NCBI GenBank assembly: GCA_965276825.1
Contig: OZ255630.1
Span: 2,542,001-2,606,000 of the forward strand
Source: G965276765 sp965276825
Lineage (GTDB): Bacteria; Actinomycetota; Acidimicrobiia; Acidimicrobiales; Palsa-688
Direction: 5' to 3'
Length of the DNA: 64,000 nucleotides
Every line of letters starts with the position of its first letter. Within the stretch, counting starts at the first letter, position 1. The translations under genes and the position numbers were made by a program. Below the pieces are notes generated by a model. That model saw nothing but the letters and a program-made list of their open reading frames with translations. It did not search any database and was not told the DNA's origin. Of this stretch, positions 1-8,663 are shown one piece after another.

Positions 1-358
1 AACCACGTGGACCCTCCCGAGATTACGACCGGGACGCGCCCCGCCACCGTCGAACGTCCCGAGATACGGCCGTTGCGCCCGGCGGCCGCCGAGCCGGCAC
101 CCGCCCGGCGACCTCGGGGCGCCCGACGTGAGCAAACCACGTGGACGACCCCGAGATACGACCGGGACGCGCCCCGCCACCGTCGAACGTCCCGAGATAC
201 GGCCGTAGCGCTCGGCACCCGCCGAGCCGGCACCCGCCGACCCGGCGTGAGCGCCCCGGAAGCCCGGCAGCCGCCGACCCGGCAAGGGCGCCCCGGACGG
301 CCGGCACCCGCCGGGCCGGGGCGGCGGGTCAGGGAGCGGGCAGGCGCCAGGCCCGGGA
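1..358. repeat. Intergenic repeat region downstream of topoisomerase IB gene
   Basis: No convincing gene is seen here. Bases 1-83 and 135-216 are near-identical direct copies. Each begins AACCACGTGG, continues through a CCCGAGAT...ACCGGGACGC block and ends in GAGATACGGCCGT. The sequence just before the second copy (about 114-134, CTCGGGGCGCCCGACGTGAG) recurs at about 51399-51418 before another ACCACGTG...CCCGAGAT stretch, so this is a dispersed repeat family. Open frames crossing it are rich in Arg, Pro and Ala and look like composition artefacts. The left copy is cut by the window edge. Confidence 0.7.
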
Positions 359-1435
359 TCAGGCGCTGAGCTGGTGGGCGGCGTCGCCGGCGTCGGCCCC
401 GGTTGCCCCGTCGGGGTCGAGGAGGTCGAGCACGGCGGCCTCGACGGCACCCTGGGTGGAGGGGTGCCCGAAGGCCACGCCCTCGCCGAGGTGGCCGAGG
501 GCGCCGGCGATGGTCTCGCCCCCCAGGTAGCGGTCGACGAGTCGCGGGTCGACGTAGGAGGACCTGACCACCGCCGGCGTGTTGCCGAGGTAGTGGGCGA
601 CCTCGGTCATGGCTCTGGTGACACAGCGCTTCCTGGCCCGATCCGAGCCGGCCTGCTCCCCCACCGCCAGGGCGACGGCGGCGAGGACGGTGGCGTGCCA
701 GGTCCGGAAGTCCTTGGCGGAGCAGCCGATGCCGGCCACGTCCCGGACGAAGGCGTTGATGTCGTCGGAGTGCACGTCGACCCAGCGGACCGTGCGCCCC
801 TCGCGGCACCGCCAGGCCAGCAGGTCGGATCCCCCGCCGCGTCGGGCCTTGAGCTCGGCCAGCACCGCGGCCACCTCGGGGTCGACGACCGACTGCAGGC
901 GGCGCTTGCCGCCCTTGGCCACGAAGTCGAACCTGACCGTCTCCCCGTCCACCCTGGCGTGGCGCTTCTGGAGGGTGGCCAGCCCGTAGGTCTCGTTCTC
1001 CTCCGCGTAGCTGTCGCTCCCGATGCGGAAGAAGCCGAGGTCAAGGAGGCGCACCGAGGCGGCGAGGACCCGTTCGGGGCCCAGGCCGTGCCCGGCCAGG
1101 CGGGCGGCGATGCGCTCGCGCAGCACCGGCAGGGCCCGGCCGAAGACCAGCATGTGGTCGAACTTGTCCCGGTCCTGCAGCACCCGCCACTGGTCGTGGT
1201 AGCGGTACTGGGTGCGGCCCCGCGCGTCGACGCCGGTCGCCTGCACGTGCCCGTTGGCCCGCATGCAGATCCACACGTGCTCCCACGCCGGGGGGATGAC
1301 CAGCGCCTTGGCGCGGGCCACGGCGGCCTCGTCGGTGATCCGCCGCCCGGCGGCGTCGAGGTACACGAACCCCTTGCCCGCCCTGCGCCTGGTGTAGCCA
1401 GGCTCCCTGGGATCGGACCTGCGCAGCCTCGGCAC
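359..1435 (-). CDS. DNA topoisomerase IB (eukaryotic/poxvirus-like)
   Basis: Relaxes supercoils by nicking one strand through a 3'-phosphotyrosyl intermediate; ATP is not needed. The protein has the short N-terminal domain typical of bacterial type IB enzymes (SDPREPGYTRRRAGKGF, then VIPPAWEHVWI) and a C-terminal catalytic domain. The motif KDFRTWHATVLAA supplies the active-site Arg/His, and SSYVDPRL contains the nucleophile, Tyr294 from the start used here. At about 358 aa it matches bacterial family members. I chose the GTG at 1435 (MPRLRRSDPREPGYT) because homologues begin there; an in-frame start at 1489 would add 18 Gly/Ala-rich residues. It lies 65 bases beyond truA on the same strand. 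Confidence 0.9.
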   Translation of the reverse strand: MPRLRRSDPREPGYTRRRAGKGFVYLDAAGRRITDEAAVARAKALVIPPAWEHVWICMRANGHVQATGVDARGRTQYRYHDQWRVLQDRDKFDHMLVFGRALPVLRERIAARLAGHGLGPERVLAASVRLLDLGFFRIGSDSYAEENETYGLATLQKRHARVDGETVRFDFVAKGGKRRLQSVVDPEVAAVLAELKARRGGGSDLLAWRCREGRTVRWVDVHSDDINAFVRDVAGIGCSAKDFRTWHATVLAAVALAVGEQAGSDRARKRCVTRAMTEVAHYLGNTPAVVRSSYVDPRLVDRYLGGETIAGALGHLGEGVAFGHPSTQGAVEAAVLDLLDPDGATGADAGDAAHQLSA

Positions 1436-1500
1436 GCCGCGTGGGTACCCGGCCCCTGGCACCCACAAACCGGCGCCCGCGCCCGACAAACCGGCGAAGG

Positions 1501-2292
1501 TCAGTCGTCGGGGAGGGGCAGCGCCAGGGCCGGGTCGTAGCCCACGTCCCAGAGGTACAGCCCCTCGGGCGGGGCCAGCTGGCCGGCCGCGGCCCTGTCC
1601 CTCCCCCTGACCACCCCGGCGACCTCACCGGCCCGGCGTTTCCCCGACCCGACCTCGACCAGCACGCCGACCATGGAGCGCACCATCTGGTGGCAGAACG
1701 ACGACGCCTGGATCTCGAAGCGCAGCTCCCCGGCCCCGTCGTCGCGCCAGCCGGCGTCGGTCACCCTCCGCACCAGCGACGGGGGCGCTCCGCCGGCACC
1801 GCCCCGGTCCGGGGGGCGCCGGCAGAAGGCGGAGAAGTCGTGCTCGCCCATCAGCGGGTCGCACGCCAGGCGCATGGCGGCCACGTCGAGGGGCCGCTCG
1901 ACGTGCCAGACCAGGCCGGCGCTGAAGGGGTCGGGGGTGGGCCGGTTGCGGATCCGGTAGCGGTACCGGCGCCACCTGGCGTCGTGGCGGGCGTCGAAGC
2001 CGTCGGGGGCGGCCCCGGCGGCGCGCACCACCACCGAAGGCCGCAGGGCGCGGTTGAGCCCGCGGACCAGGGCGGCAAAGTCGACGTCGGCGCGCACGTC
2101 GAGGCTGACGACCTGGCCCCTGGCGTGCACGCCCCGGTCGGTGCGGCCGGCGCAGGTCAGCTCCACGGCGTGGCGGACGTGGCGCTCGATGGCCGCGCCG
2201 AGCACTCCGGCGACGGTCACCTGTCCCGGCTGGCGGGCGAAGCCGTGGAAGGGGGCGCCCTGGTAGGCGACGGTCAGGGCGGCGCGCACCAT
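1501..2292 (-). CDS. truA: tRNA pseudouridine synthase A
   Basis: Converts uridines 38-40 of the tRNA anticodon stem-loop to pseudouridine in the cytoplasm. The 263-aa product has the family layout: N-terminal AYQGAPFHGFARQPGQ, then the catalytic motif CAGRTDRGVHARGQVV with the essential Asp (GRTDRGVHA), and a C-terminal FCHQMVRSMVGVLVEVG segment. The start at 2292 (MVRAALTVAYQG) gives the conserved N-terminus; the frame is open upstream but that stretch is antisense-like and overlaps rplQ. truA after rplQ is the usual end of the alpha operon in many bacteria. Confidence 0.95.
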   Translation of the reverse strand: MVRAALTVAYQGAPFHGFARQPGQVTVAGVLGAAIERHVRHAVELTCAGRTDRGVHARGQVVSLDVRADVDFAALVRGLNRALRPSVVVRAAGAAPDGFDARHDARWRRYRYRIRNRPTPDPFSAGLVWHVERPLDVAAMRLACDPLMGEHDFSAFCRRPPDRGGAGGAPPSLVRRVTDAGWRDDGAGELRFEIQASSFCHQMVRSMVGVLVEVGSGKRRAGEVAGVVRGRDRAAAGQLAPPEGLYLWDVGYDPALALPLPDD

Positions 2293-2336
2293 CGCGTGGG
2301 GCTCGCCGTCACGCCCGTCGGGTGCGGCCCCGAGGC

Positions 2337-2717
2337 TCAGACGAACTCGATGCGCGCCATGGGTGCGTTGTCGCCGTGGCGCGTCCCGAGCTTGAGGATG
2401 CGGGTGTAGCCACCCTCGCGGGCCGCGTAGCGCGGCCCGATCTCCTCGAAGAGCTTGTGGGCCATCTCCTTGTCGCGGATGAAGGCCACGACCTGGCGGT
2501 GCTGGTGCACGCTGACCTCGGGGTCGGCGTGGGCCTTCTTGGCCTTGGTCACGCACTTCTCCACCACCGGGCGCAGGGCCTTGGCCTTGGCCTCGGTGGT
2601 GACGATGGCCTCGGCGGCGATCATCGACGCCACCAGGTTGCCGAACATGGCCTTCTGGTGGGCGGCGTCACCGCCGAAGCGGCGGCCCCTCTTGGGGCGA
2701 CCGGGGATACCGGACAT
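2337..2717 (-). CDS. rplQ: 50S ribosomal protein L17
   Basis: Large-subunit protein lining the peptide exit region. The 126-aa product starts MSGIPGRPKRGRRFGGDAAH and carries the typical L17 core EAIVTTEAKAKALRPVVEKC, ending GDNAPMARIEFV. The start at 2717 was chosen from the N-terminus; the frame continues upstream into rpoA without protein-like sequence. It follows rpoA by 4 bases and precedes truA by 44, as in a classical alpha operon. Confidence 0.96.
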   Translation of the reverse strand: MSGIPGRPKRGRRFGGDAAHQKAMFGNLVASMIAAEAIVTTEAKAKALRPVVEKCVTKAKKAHADPEVSVHQHRQVVAFIRDKEMAHKLFEEIGPRYAAREGGYTRILKLGTRHGDNAPMARIEFV

Positions 2718-2721
2718 CGGC

Positions 2722-3663
2722 TCAGGCCTCCTTGCCGCGCAGGGCCAGGCCCCGCTCGTCGAGCTTGACCAGCACCTCGTCGAGGGACTTCTGGCCGAAG
2801 TTGGTGATGGCGAGGAGGTCGTCCTCGCTCTTCTGCACGAGCTCACCGACGGTGTTGACCTGGGCCCGCTTCAGGCAGTTGCGGGGCCGCTCGGACAGGT
2901 CGAGGTCCTCGATGGGCAGGTCGAGGTCCGGTGAGCCGCTGGTGGCCGCACCGACGTCGCCCAGCTCCAGGCCCTGGGGGGCGTCGCTCATGTCGGCCAC
3001 GATCCCCACGAGGGAGCGGAGGGTGTCGCCGGCGGACGCCAGCGCCTCGCGCGGGGTGATCGAGCCGTCGGTGGTGATGTCGATGACCAGGCGGTCGTAG
3101 TTGGTCGACTGCTCGACCCGGGTCGGCTCGACGGTGAAGGCCACCAGCCGGATCGGCGAGAAGATCGAGTCGACGGGGATGACGCCGATGGTCGTGGACT
3201 TCTTGTTCTTGTCGGCCGACACGTAGCCGCGGCCGCGCTCGACGGTGATGTCGGCGGCCATGCGCCCCTTGCCGTTGACCGTCGCCAGGACGAGCTCGGG
3301 GTTGAGCACCTCGACGTCGCTGGTGGTGGTGATGTCCCCGGCGGTGACCGTCGCCGGGCCCCGCACGTCGAGGCGGAGGGTCACCGACTCGTCGGTCACG
3401 ACCGAGAGCACGACGTCCTTGAGGTTGAGGATGACGTCGGTGACGTCCTCCTTCACCCCGGGCAGGGCGGTGAACTCGTGGAGCGCCTCGTCGAAGCGCA
3501 CCTGGGTCACCGCCGCGCCCGGGATCGACGAGAGGAGGGTCCGGCGGAGCGCCACCCCGATGGTGTGGCCGAAGCCCGGCTCGAGCGGCCCGATGGCGAA
3601 GCGCTGGCGGTCGCCTTCCTGCTCGCCGATGGGCTCCACGGAGGGACGTTGGATGATCAGCAT
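2722..3663 (-). CDS. rpoA: DNA-directed RNA polymerase subunit alpha
   Basis: Alpha dimerises to nucleate RNA polymerase assembly, and its C-terminal domain contacts UP elements and activators. At 313 aa it is normal length. The N-terminal domain contains FAIGPLEPGFGHTIGVALRR and the dimerisation core. The C-terminal domain begins about residue 240 and includes NCLKRAQVNTVGELVQKSED and FGQKSLDEVLVKL. It lies in the order rpsM-rpsK-rpsD-rpoA-rplQ. A 129-base gap separates it from rpsD, the largest within this part of the cluster, so an internal promoter is possible. Confidence 0.98.
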   Translation of the reverse strand: MLIIQRPSVEPIGEQEGDRQRFAIGPLEPGFGHTIGVALRRTLLSSIPGAAVTQVRFDEALHEFTALPGVKEDVTDVILNLKDVVLSVVTDESVTLRLDVRGPATVTAGDITTTSDVEVLNPELVLATVNGKGRMAADITVERGRGYVSADKNKKSTTIGVIPVDSIFSPIRLVAFTVEPTRVEQSTNYDRLVIDITTDGSITPREALASAGDTLRSLVGIVADMSDAPQGLELGDVGAATSGSPDLDLPIEDLDLSERPRNCLKRAQVNTVGELVQKSEDDLLAITNFGQKSLDEVLVKLDERGLALRGKEA

Positions 3664-3792
3664 GGTGCGGGTTCCTTGAGGTTGAGACGGAGCGTCCTGC
3701 GCTGCCCGGCTCTCGTGGGTCAGATGGGGTGCGGGTGGCCGACCGGCGCGGCGCCGGTCACCGGCGCTTCGGCCGGGTGCCCGGGGAGCGGA

Positions 3793-4419
3793 CTACTTCG
3801 AGTAGAGCTCGACGATCAGCGACTCTCGCACCGGCACGTCGATGTGCTCGCGCTGGGGGAGGTCGAGGACGGTGACCTCGTTGCGCTCGGCCCCGGGCTC
3901 GAGCCATCCGGGCACGGCGTGGTCGAGGGTGTCGAGGTTGTGGCGGATGACGATCATCTGGCGGGACTTGCCCTTGAGCGACACCACGTCGCCCTTGCGC
4001 ACCCGGTACGACGGGATGGTCACCCGCTTGCCGTTGACCAGCACGTGGCCGTGGCGGACGAACTGGCGGGACTGCGAGCGGCTCGCCCCCCACCCGGCGC
4101 GGAACGACACGTTGTCGAGGCGCAGCTCGAGCATCCGCAGCAGGTTCTCGCCGGTGATGCCGCTCTGGCGGTTGGCCTCCTCGTAGAGGTTGTGGAACTG
4201 CTTCTCGAGGACGCCGTAGATGCGGCGGGCCTTCTGCTTCTCCCGCAGCTGGGTCAGGTACTCGGAGCCCTGGCGCATGCGGTCACGGCCGTGCTCCCCC
4301 GGCGGGTAGGGGCGGCGCTCGATCGGGCACTTCATCGAGTCGCACTTGGGGCCCTTCAGAAAGAGCTTCATCTTCTCCCGGCGGCAGAGCCGGCAGACGG
4401 GTCCGGTGTAACGAGCCAT
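3793..4419 (-). CDS. rpsD: 30S ribosomal protein S4
   Basis: Primary 16S rRNA-binding protein that nucleates assembly of the 30S body and shapes decoding accuracy. It is 208 aa. The N-terminal zinc-type motif has cysteines in CRLCRREKMKLFLKGPKC followed by C in MKCPIERR, and the S4 RNA-binding domain is at about residues 98-160 (RLDNVSFRAGWGASRSQSRQ, then GHVLVNGKRVTIPSY). It starts 3 bases after the rpsK stop, so translation is likely coupled. Confidence 0.97.
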   Translation of the reverse strand: MARYTGPVCRLCRREKMKLFLKGPKCDSMKCPIERRPYPPGEHGRDRMRQGSEYLTQLREKQKARRIYGVLEKQFHNLYEEANRQSGITGENLLRMLELRLDNVSFRAGWGASRSQSRQFVRHGHVLVNGKRVTIPSYRVRKGDVVSLKGKSRQMIVIRHNLDTLDHAVPGWLEPGAERNEVTVLDLPQREHIDVPVRESLIVELYSK

Positions 4420-4422
4420 CGA

Positions 4423-4821
4423 TCAGACCCTCCGACGCTTCTTGGGGCGGCAGCCGTTGTGGGGGATGGGGGTGACGTCCTTGATCCCCGAGACCTCGAT
4501 GCCGGTCGCCATCAGCGAGCGGATCGCCGTCTCCCGACCTGACCCGGGGCCCTTGACCATCACGTCGACCTTGCGGACCCCGTGCTCCATGGCCCGCCTG
4601 GCGCACGCCTCGGCGGCCAGCTGGGCGGCGAACGGGGTGGACTTGCGGGACCCCTTGAACCCGACGTTGCCCGCCGACGCCCACGCGAGGACGTTGCCCT
4701 CGGGGTCGCTGATCGACACGATCGTGTTGTTGAACGAGCTCTTGATGTGGGCCACCCCGTGGGTGACGTTCTTTCGCTCGCGGCGACGGGGGCGGCGACC
4801 GCCCGGCTTCGGCTTGGCCAC
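4423..4821 (-). CDS. rpsK: 30S ribosomal protein S11
   Basis: Small-subunit platform protein next to the E site. The 132-aa product has a basic N-terminus (KPKPGGRRPRRRERKN), the core SFNNTIVSISDPEGNVL and the tail PIPHNGCRPKKRRRV. It starts with GTG at 4821, and the final G of the rpsM stop TAG is the first base of this GTG (TAGTG), indicating translational coupling. Confidence 0.97.
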   Translation of the reverse strand: MAKPKPGGRRPRRRERKNVTHGVAHIKSSFNNTIVSISDPEGNVLAWASAGNVGFKGSRKSTPFAAQLAAEACARRAMEHGVRKVDVMVKGPGSGRETAIRSLMATGIEVSGIKDVTPIPHNGCRPKKRRRV

Positions 4822-5198
4822 TACTTTCGAACCTTCTTCTTCCCGGCGACGGTCTTCTTCGGGCCCTTGCGGGTCCTGGCGTTGGTGTGGGTGCGCTGGC
4901 CCCTGACGGGCAGGCCCCTGCGGTGGCGGATCCCCTGGTAGGAGCCGATCTCCATCTTGCGCTTGATGTCCTGCGACACCTCGCGGCGCAGGTCGCCCTC
5001 GACCCGCAGGTTGGCGTCGATCCAGCTGCGCAGCTGGGTGACCTCGACGTCGGTCAGGTCACGGACCCGGGTGTCGGGGTCGATGCTCGTGCCGTCGCAG
5101 ACCCGGCCTGCGGTGGTCCGGCCGATGCCGAAGATGTAGGTGAGGGAGACGATGAGTCGCTTCTCACGGGGGATGTCGACGCTGGCGATGCGTGCCAC
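4821..5198 (-). CDS. rpsM: 30S ribosomal protein S13
   Basis: Head protein of the 30S subunit that forms bridges to the 50S and contacts P-site tRNA. The 125-aa product begins MARIASVDIPREKRLIVSLT, contains the helix-two-turn-helix core and ends in a basic tail (RGQRTHTNARTRKGPKKTV). It follows rpmJ by 22 bases and overlaps rpsK by one base. Confidence 0.97.
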   Translation of the reverse strand: MARIASVDIPREKRLIVSLTYIFGIGRTTAGRVCDGTSIDPDTRVRDLTDVEVTQLRSWIDANLRVEGDLRREVSQDIKRKMEIGSYQGIRHRRGLPVRGQRTHTNARTRKGPKKTVAGKKKVRK

Positions 5199-5220
5199 GT
5201 AGCTTGCTCTCTCTTTCCCG

Positions 5221-5334
5221 CTAGCCCTGCCGCTGCTTGTGCCGCGGGTTGGTGCAGATCACCATGACCCGCCGGTGGCGGCGGATCACCTTGCAGTGCT
5301 CGCAGATCGGTTTGACGCTGGGACGGACTTTCAC
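5221..5334 (-). CDS. rpmJ: 50S ribosomal protein L36
   Basis: Zinc-binding protein of the large subunit. It is 37 aa starting MKVRPSVKPICEHCKVIRRH, with the C-x2-C...C-x4-H zinc ligands (CEHC, ICTNPRH). Start GTG at 5334. The same frame is open upstream through a 15-bp tandem repeat read as HHAVA units and continues to 5634, but no L36 homologue carries such an extension, so the short form is preferred. The expected upstream neighbour, infA, is absent. Confidence 0.95.
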   Translation of the reverse strand: MKVRPSVKPICEHCKVIRRHRRVMVICTNPRHKQRQG

Positions 5335-5351
5335 GACAGGCTCCTGCCCGG

Positions 5352-5471
5352 GGGCGACGGCATGGTGGGCGACGGCATGGTGGGCGACGGCATGGTGGGC
5401 GACGGCATGGTGGGCGACGGCATCGTGGTCGGCGGCATGGTGGCCGTCGGCATGGTGGCCGTCGGATGGAG
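5352..5471. repeat. 15-bp tandem repeat in the map-rpmJ gap, where infA is expected
   Basis: Eight 15-base units run from 5352 to 5471 (plus strand). The first four are GGGCGACGGCATGGT and exact, and the fifth differs by one base (CATCGT). The last three are degenerate (GGTCGGCGGCATGGT, GGCCGTCGGCATGGT, GGCCGTCGGATGGAG). A 15-base period keeps all frames open, so artefactual ORFs cross it on both strands. The whole 5335-5736 interval holds no IF-1-like sequence on either strand and no other gene I can recognise. Confidence 0.9.
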
Positions 5472-5736
5472 ATGGTGCTCGAAGGACGAAGTGCTCGAAG
5501 GACGGCGGTGAGCGCGGAACGGTCACCGGCACGCATGGAGAAGACGAGGTCGGAGGGTGCGGCGGCCGGAGCCGCGCGCTACCGCTCGTGGACCGACTTG
5601 CCAGGATAGCCCAACCCACCCGGTGCGTCCACACCTGGCCGGCGGTCGGCTGGCAGCCTCCGGCGGCCCGGGCGACAACGCCAGGACGAGCGAGAAGGTC
5701 AGGACGGCCGAGAAAGAGTCGGGCGCCGGCCGAGCC

Positions 5737-6480
5737 TCAGGCGGCCAGGGTGAACACCTCGGGGCCGTCGTCGGTGACGGCGATGGTGTGCTCGAAGTGG
5801 GCGGAGAGGGCGCCGTCGGCGGTGACCACGCTCCAACCGTCGCCCAGCTCGACGGTCCCGGCCGAGCCGACGTTGACCATGGGCTCGACGGCGAAGACCA
5901 TGCCGGCCTTGAGCTTGGGTCCCGGAGTGCCCGGCCAGTAGTTGGGCACCTGGGGCTGCTCGTGCATGGCCGTGCCGATGGCGTGGCCGACGTATTCGCG
6001 CACCACCGAGAAGCCGGCGCCCTCAGCCACCTCCTGGACGGCCAGGCCCACGTCGTGGAGCCGGTTGCCGGGGACCAGCTTGGCGATCCCGGCCCAGAGG
6101 CTCTCCTCGGTGACCCGGAGCAGCTTCTCGGCGTCGCCACCGATGGCGCCGACCGCGGCGGTGTAGGCGGCGTCGCCGTGGTAGCCCTCGATGATCGCCC
6201 CGCAGTCGACGGAGATGATGTCGCCCTCGTCGAGGCGCCGCGGCCCGGGGATGCCGTGGACGATCATCTCGTTGGGTGAGGTGCAGATCACGGCGGGGAA
6301 GCCGTGGTAGTGGAGGAAGTTGGACCTGGCGTGGCGACGCTCGAGGACGTCACGGGCCACGCGGTCGAGCTCCAGGGTGGTCACCCCGGGTCGGATGGCG
6401 GCGCGGGTGGCCTCGTGCATCTCGGCCACCACCCGCCCTGCCTTGCGCATCTTGGCCAGCTCGTCGCCATTGCGTCGCAC
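5737..6480 (-). CDS. map: Type I methionine aminopeptidase
   Basis: Removes the initiator methionine from nascent cytosolic proteins using a dinuclear metal site. The 247-aa protein shows the whole ligand set: His in NEMIVHGIP, Asp in SVDCGAIIEGYHGDAAYT (two Asp), His in EYVGHAIGTAMHE, Glu in VFAVEPMVN and Glu in HFEHTIAV. It follows adk by 76 bases, the usual secY-adk-map order. Downstream, infA should follow but does not. Confidence 0.97.
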   Translation of the reverse strand: MRRNGDELAKMRKAGRVVAEMHEATRAAIRPGVTTLELDRVARDVLERRHARSNFLHYHGFPAVICTSPNEMIVHGIPGPRRLDEGDIISVDCGAIIEGYHGDAAYTAAVGAIGGDAEKLLRVTEESLWAGIAKLVPGNRLHDVGLAVQEVAEGAGFSVVREYVGHAIGTAMHEQPQVPNYWPGTPGPKLKAGMVFAVEPMVNVGSAGTVELGDGWSVVTADGALSAHFEHTIAVTDDGPEVFTLAA

Positions 6481-6556
6481 CTCTCCATTGTGGCCGCTCG
6501 AGGGGTGCTCGCGTCGACGGCCGTCCGGGACGGGGCGGCGACGACCGGGGCCGCGG

Positions 6557-7219
6557 TCAGAGGCGCCGGCGGTCGACCTCGGTGACGATCCGGTCGGTGA
6601 CCTCGTCGGGCGAGCCCGTGGCGTCCATGCGCTCCAGGAGCTCGCGCTTGTCGTACCAGGCGATCAGCGGGGCGGTCTCGCGCTCGTAGAGCTCGAGGCG
6701 GCGCCGGATGGCCGACTCGGTGTCGTCGTCGCGCTGGACGACCTCGCCGCCGCACACGTCGCAGATGTCGCGGACCCTGGGCGGGTTGTCGGCCACGCTG
6801 TAGTTGGCCCCGCAGTCCGAGCACACCCGCCGGCTGGCCAGCCGGGTTAGGACGTGACCGGTCTCGATCTCCAGGTCGACGGCGAGGTCGAGGCCCTTGG
6901 GCTCCATGATCTCGGTGAGCGCCTCGGCCTGGGCGACGGTGCGGGGGAAGCCGTCGAGGATGAAGCCGCGATGGGAGGCGTCGGCGCGGGTGAGGCGCTC
7001 GCGGACCATGCCGATCACCACCTCGTCGGGGACCAGCTCGCCGGCGTCGAGGTAGCGCTTGGCCTGGTGGCCGAACTCCGAGCCGGATCTGACCGCGGCC
7101 CGGAACGTGTCCCCCGTGGCGATGTGGGGGACCACGTAGTGGCGGGAGAGCCTGACCGCCTGGGTGCCCTTCCCCGCCCCCTGCTTCCCGAGGATGAGCA
7201 ACCGTGCCCCGGGGTTCAC
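6557..7219 (-). CDS. adk: Adenylate kinase
   Basis: Interconverts ATP + AMP and 2 ADP in the cytosol. The 220-aa long-form enzyme has a P-loop (ILGKQGAGKGTQAVRLS), the AMP-binding segment TGDTFR, the DGFPRT motif, and a LID domain with a zinc-type C-x2-C...C-x2-C set (CSDCGANY, CDVCGGEV). Start GTG at 7219 overlaps the secY stop as TAGTG, matching the coupling used elsewhere in this cluster; longer in-frame extensions run antisense-like through secY. Confidence 0.97.
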   Translation of the reverse strand: MNPGARLLILGKQGAGKGTQAVRLSRHYVVPHIATGDTFRAAVRSGSEFGHQAKRYLDAGELVPDEVVIGMVRERLTRADASHRGFILDGFPRTVAQAEALTEIMEPKGLDLAVDLEIETGHVLTRLASRRVCSDCGANYSVADNPPRVRDICDVCGGEVVQRDDDTESAIRRRLELYERETAPLIAWYDKRELLERMDATGSPDEVTDRIVTEVDRRRL

Positions 7220-8535
7220 TACCTCAGGAAGCCCTCGTAGTTGCGCAGCATGAGCTGGCTGTCCACCTGCTTCATCGTCTCGAGCGCCACCCCGACGGAG
7301 ATGAGCAGGGTGGTGCCGGCGAAGGGGTAGTTGTGGATGTGGAACAACGACAGCATCAGTGACGGGAGCAGGGCGATGGCGCCGAGCCAGACCGCGCCGG
7401 GCAGCGTGATCCGGTTGAGGATCATCTGCAGGTGGCGCTCGGTCGGGGCGCCGGGGCGGATCCCGGGGATGTAGCCGCCCTGCTTGCGGATGATGTCGGC
7501 CTGCTGGTGGGGGTCGAAGGTCAGCGCCGCGTAGAAGTACGCGAACCCGAGGATCAGGATCCCGTAGGCGACGATGTAGACCGTGTCGGTCGGGTTGTTG
7601 CCGAGGTGGGTGTTGACCCAGGTCTGGACGGTGAGCCCCCAGCCGGAGCTCGGCAGCACGTTGGAGATCAGCACGGGGAAGTAGAGCACCGAGCTGGCGA
7701 AGATGATGGGAACGACCCCGCCGGTGTTGACCTTCATGGGGATGTAGGTGCTCTGGCCCCCGTACATGCGCCGGCCGACGACCCGCTTGGCGAAGGTGAC
7801 GGGAATGCGGCGCTGGCCCTGCTCGACGAACACGATGCAGCCGAGCAGGATCACCGAGATGGCGATGACGATGATCAGCTTGCCCCAGCCGGCGCCGTCC
7901 TTGATCGCCGCGCCGCCCGAGGGGAGGGTGGCCACCACGTTGGAGAAGATCAGGATCGACATGCCCTGGCCGATCCCCCGCTGGGTGACCAGCTCGCCGA
8001 GCCACATGACCACCACGGTGCCTGCGGTCATGGTGAGCACGATGAGCAGGACCCTGGCGATGGTGAAGTGCGGGATGAAGTCGATGTTGCTCGAGGTGCC
8101 GAGCAGGGTCGAGCTGCCGCTGTGGAAGGCGTAGGCGAGGGTCGTCGATTGGAGCAGGGCCAACACGATGGTGACGTACCTGGTGATCTGGGTCAGCTTC
8201 TTCTGCCCCGCCGCCCCCTCGTCACGCCACTTCTCGAACTTGGGGATGACGACCATCAGCAGCTGGATGATGATCGAGCTGGTGATGTAGGGCATGATCC
8301 CGAGCCCGAACACGGCGAAGCGGGCCAGCGCACCGCCGGTGAACAGGTTGAGGAAGCCGAAGGTGCCGGTGCCCGACGCCGAGGTGGCCGCCTGGACCGC
8401 CTTGTAGCTGATGCCGGGGCAGGGGATGTTGGCCCCCAGCCGGTACACGGCGATGATGATCAGCGTGAACAGCACCTTCTTGCGGAGGTCGCCCACCCGG
8501 AACATGTTCGACAGGTTCGACAGCTGTGAGGGCAT
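7219..8535 (-). CDS. secY: Protein translocase subunit SecY
   Basis: Forms the membrane channel of the Sec translocon with SecE and SecG. The 438-aa protein has about ten transmembrane segments. It begins MPSQLSNLSNMFRVGDLRKKVLFTL and contains the family motif PGISYKAV near the plug, the cytoplasmic loop IPVTFAKRVVGRRMYGG that binds SecA or ribosomes, and the C-terminal PGIRPGAPTERHLQMIL. It lies between rplO (128-base gap) and adk (one-base overlap). Confidence 0.97.
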   Translation of the reverse strand: MPSQLSNLSNMFRVGDLRKKVLFTLIIIAVYRLGANIPCPGISYKAVQAATSASGTGTFGFLNLFTGGALARFAVFGLGIMPYITSSIIIQLLMVVIPKFEKWRDEGAAGQKKLTQITRYVTIVLALLQSTTLAYAFHSGSSTLLGTSSNIDFIPHFTIARVLLIVLTMTAGTVVVMWLGELVTQRGIGQGMSILIFSNVVATLPSGGAAIKDGAGWGKLIIVIAISVILLGCIVFVEQGQRRIPVTFAKRVVGRRMYGGQSTYIPMKVNTGGVVPIIFASSVLYFPVLISNVLPSSGWGLTVQTWVNTHLGNNPTDTVYIVAYGILILGFAYFYAALTFDPHQQADIIRKQGGYIPGIRPGAPTERHLQMILNRITLPGAVWLGAIALLPSLMLSLFHIHNYPFAGTTLLISVGVALETMKQVDSQLMLRNYEGFLR

Positions 8536-8663
8536 CAGGATCTCCTGGCTGCGGACGGGCTGAGGCTAGCGGCCGGGCGCGGCCTACGGGATTCGCACCG
8601 GTGAGCACCGGGGGGCGCGACCGCGGTCGGGCGACCCCCGGACTCGGTGCCCGGAGGGCGGGC

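Noticed and set aside
5352..5471. CRISPR-like array
   Set aside because: Units are contiguous 15-mers without spacers and there are no cas genes.
5221..5634. N-terminally extended L36 reading through the 15-bp repeat
   Set aside because: The added residues are HHAVA repeats and composition noise, and a standard 37-aa L36 begins at GTG 5334.
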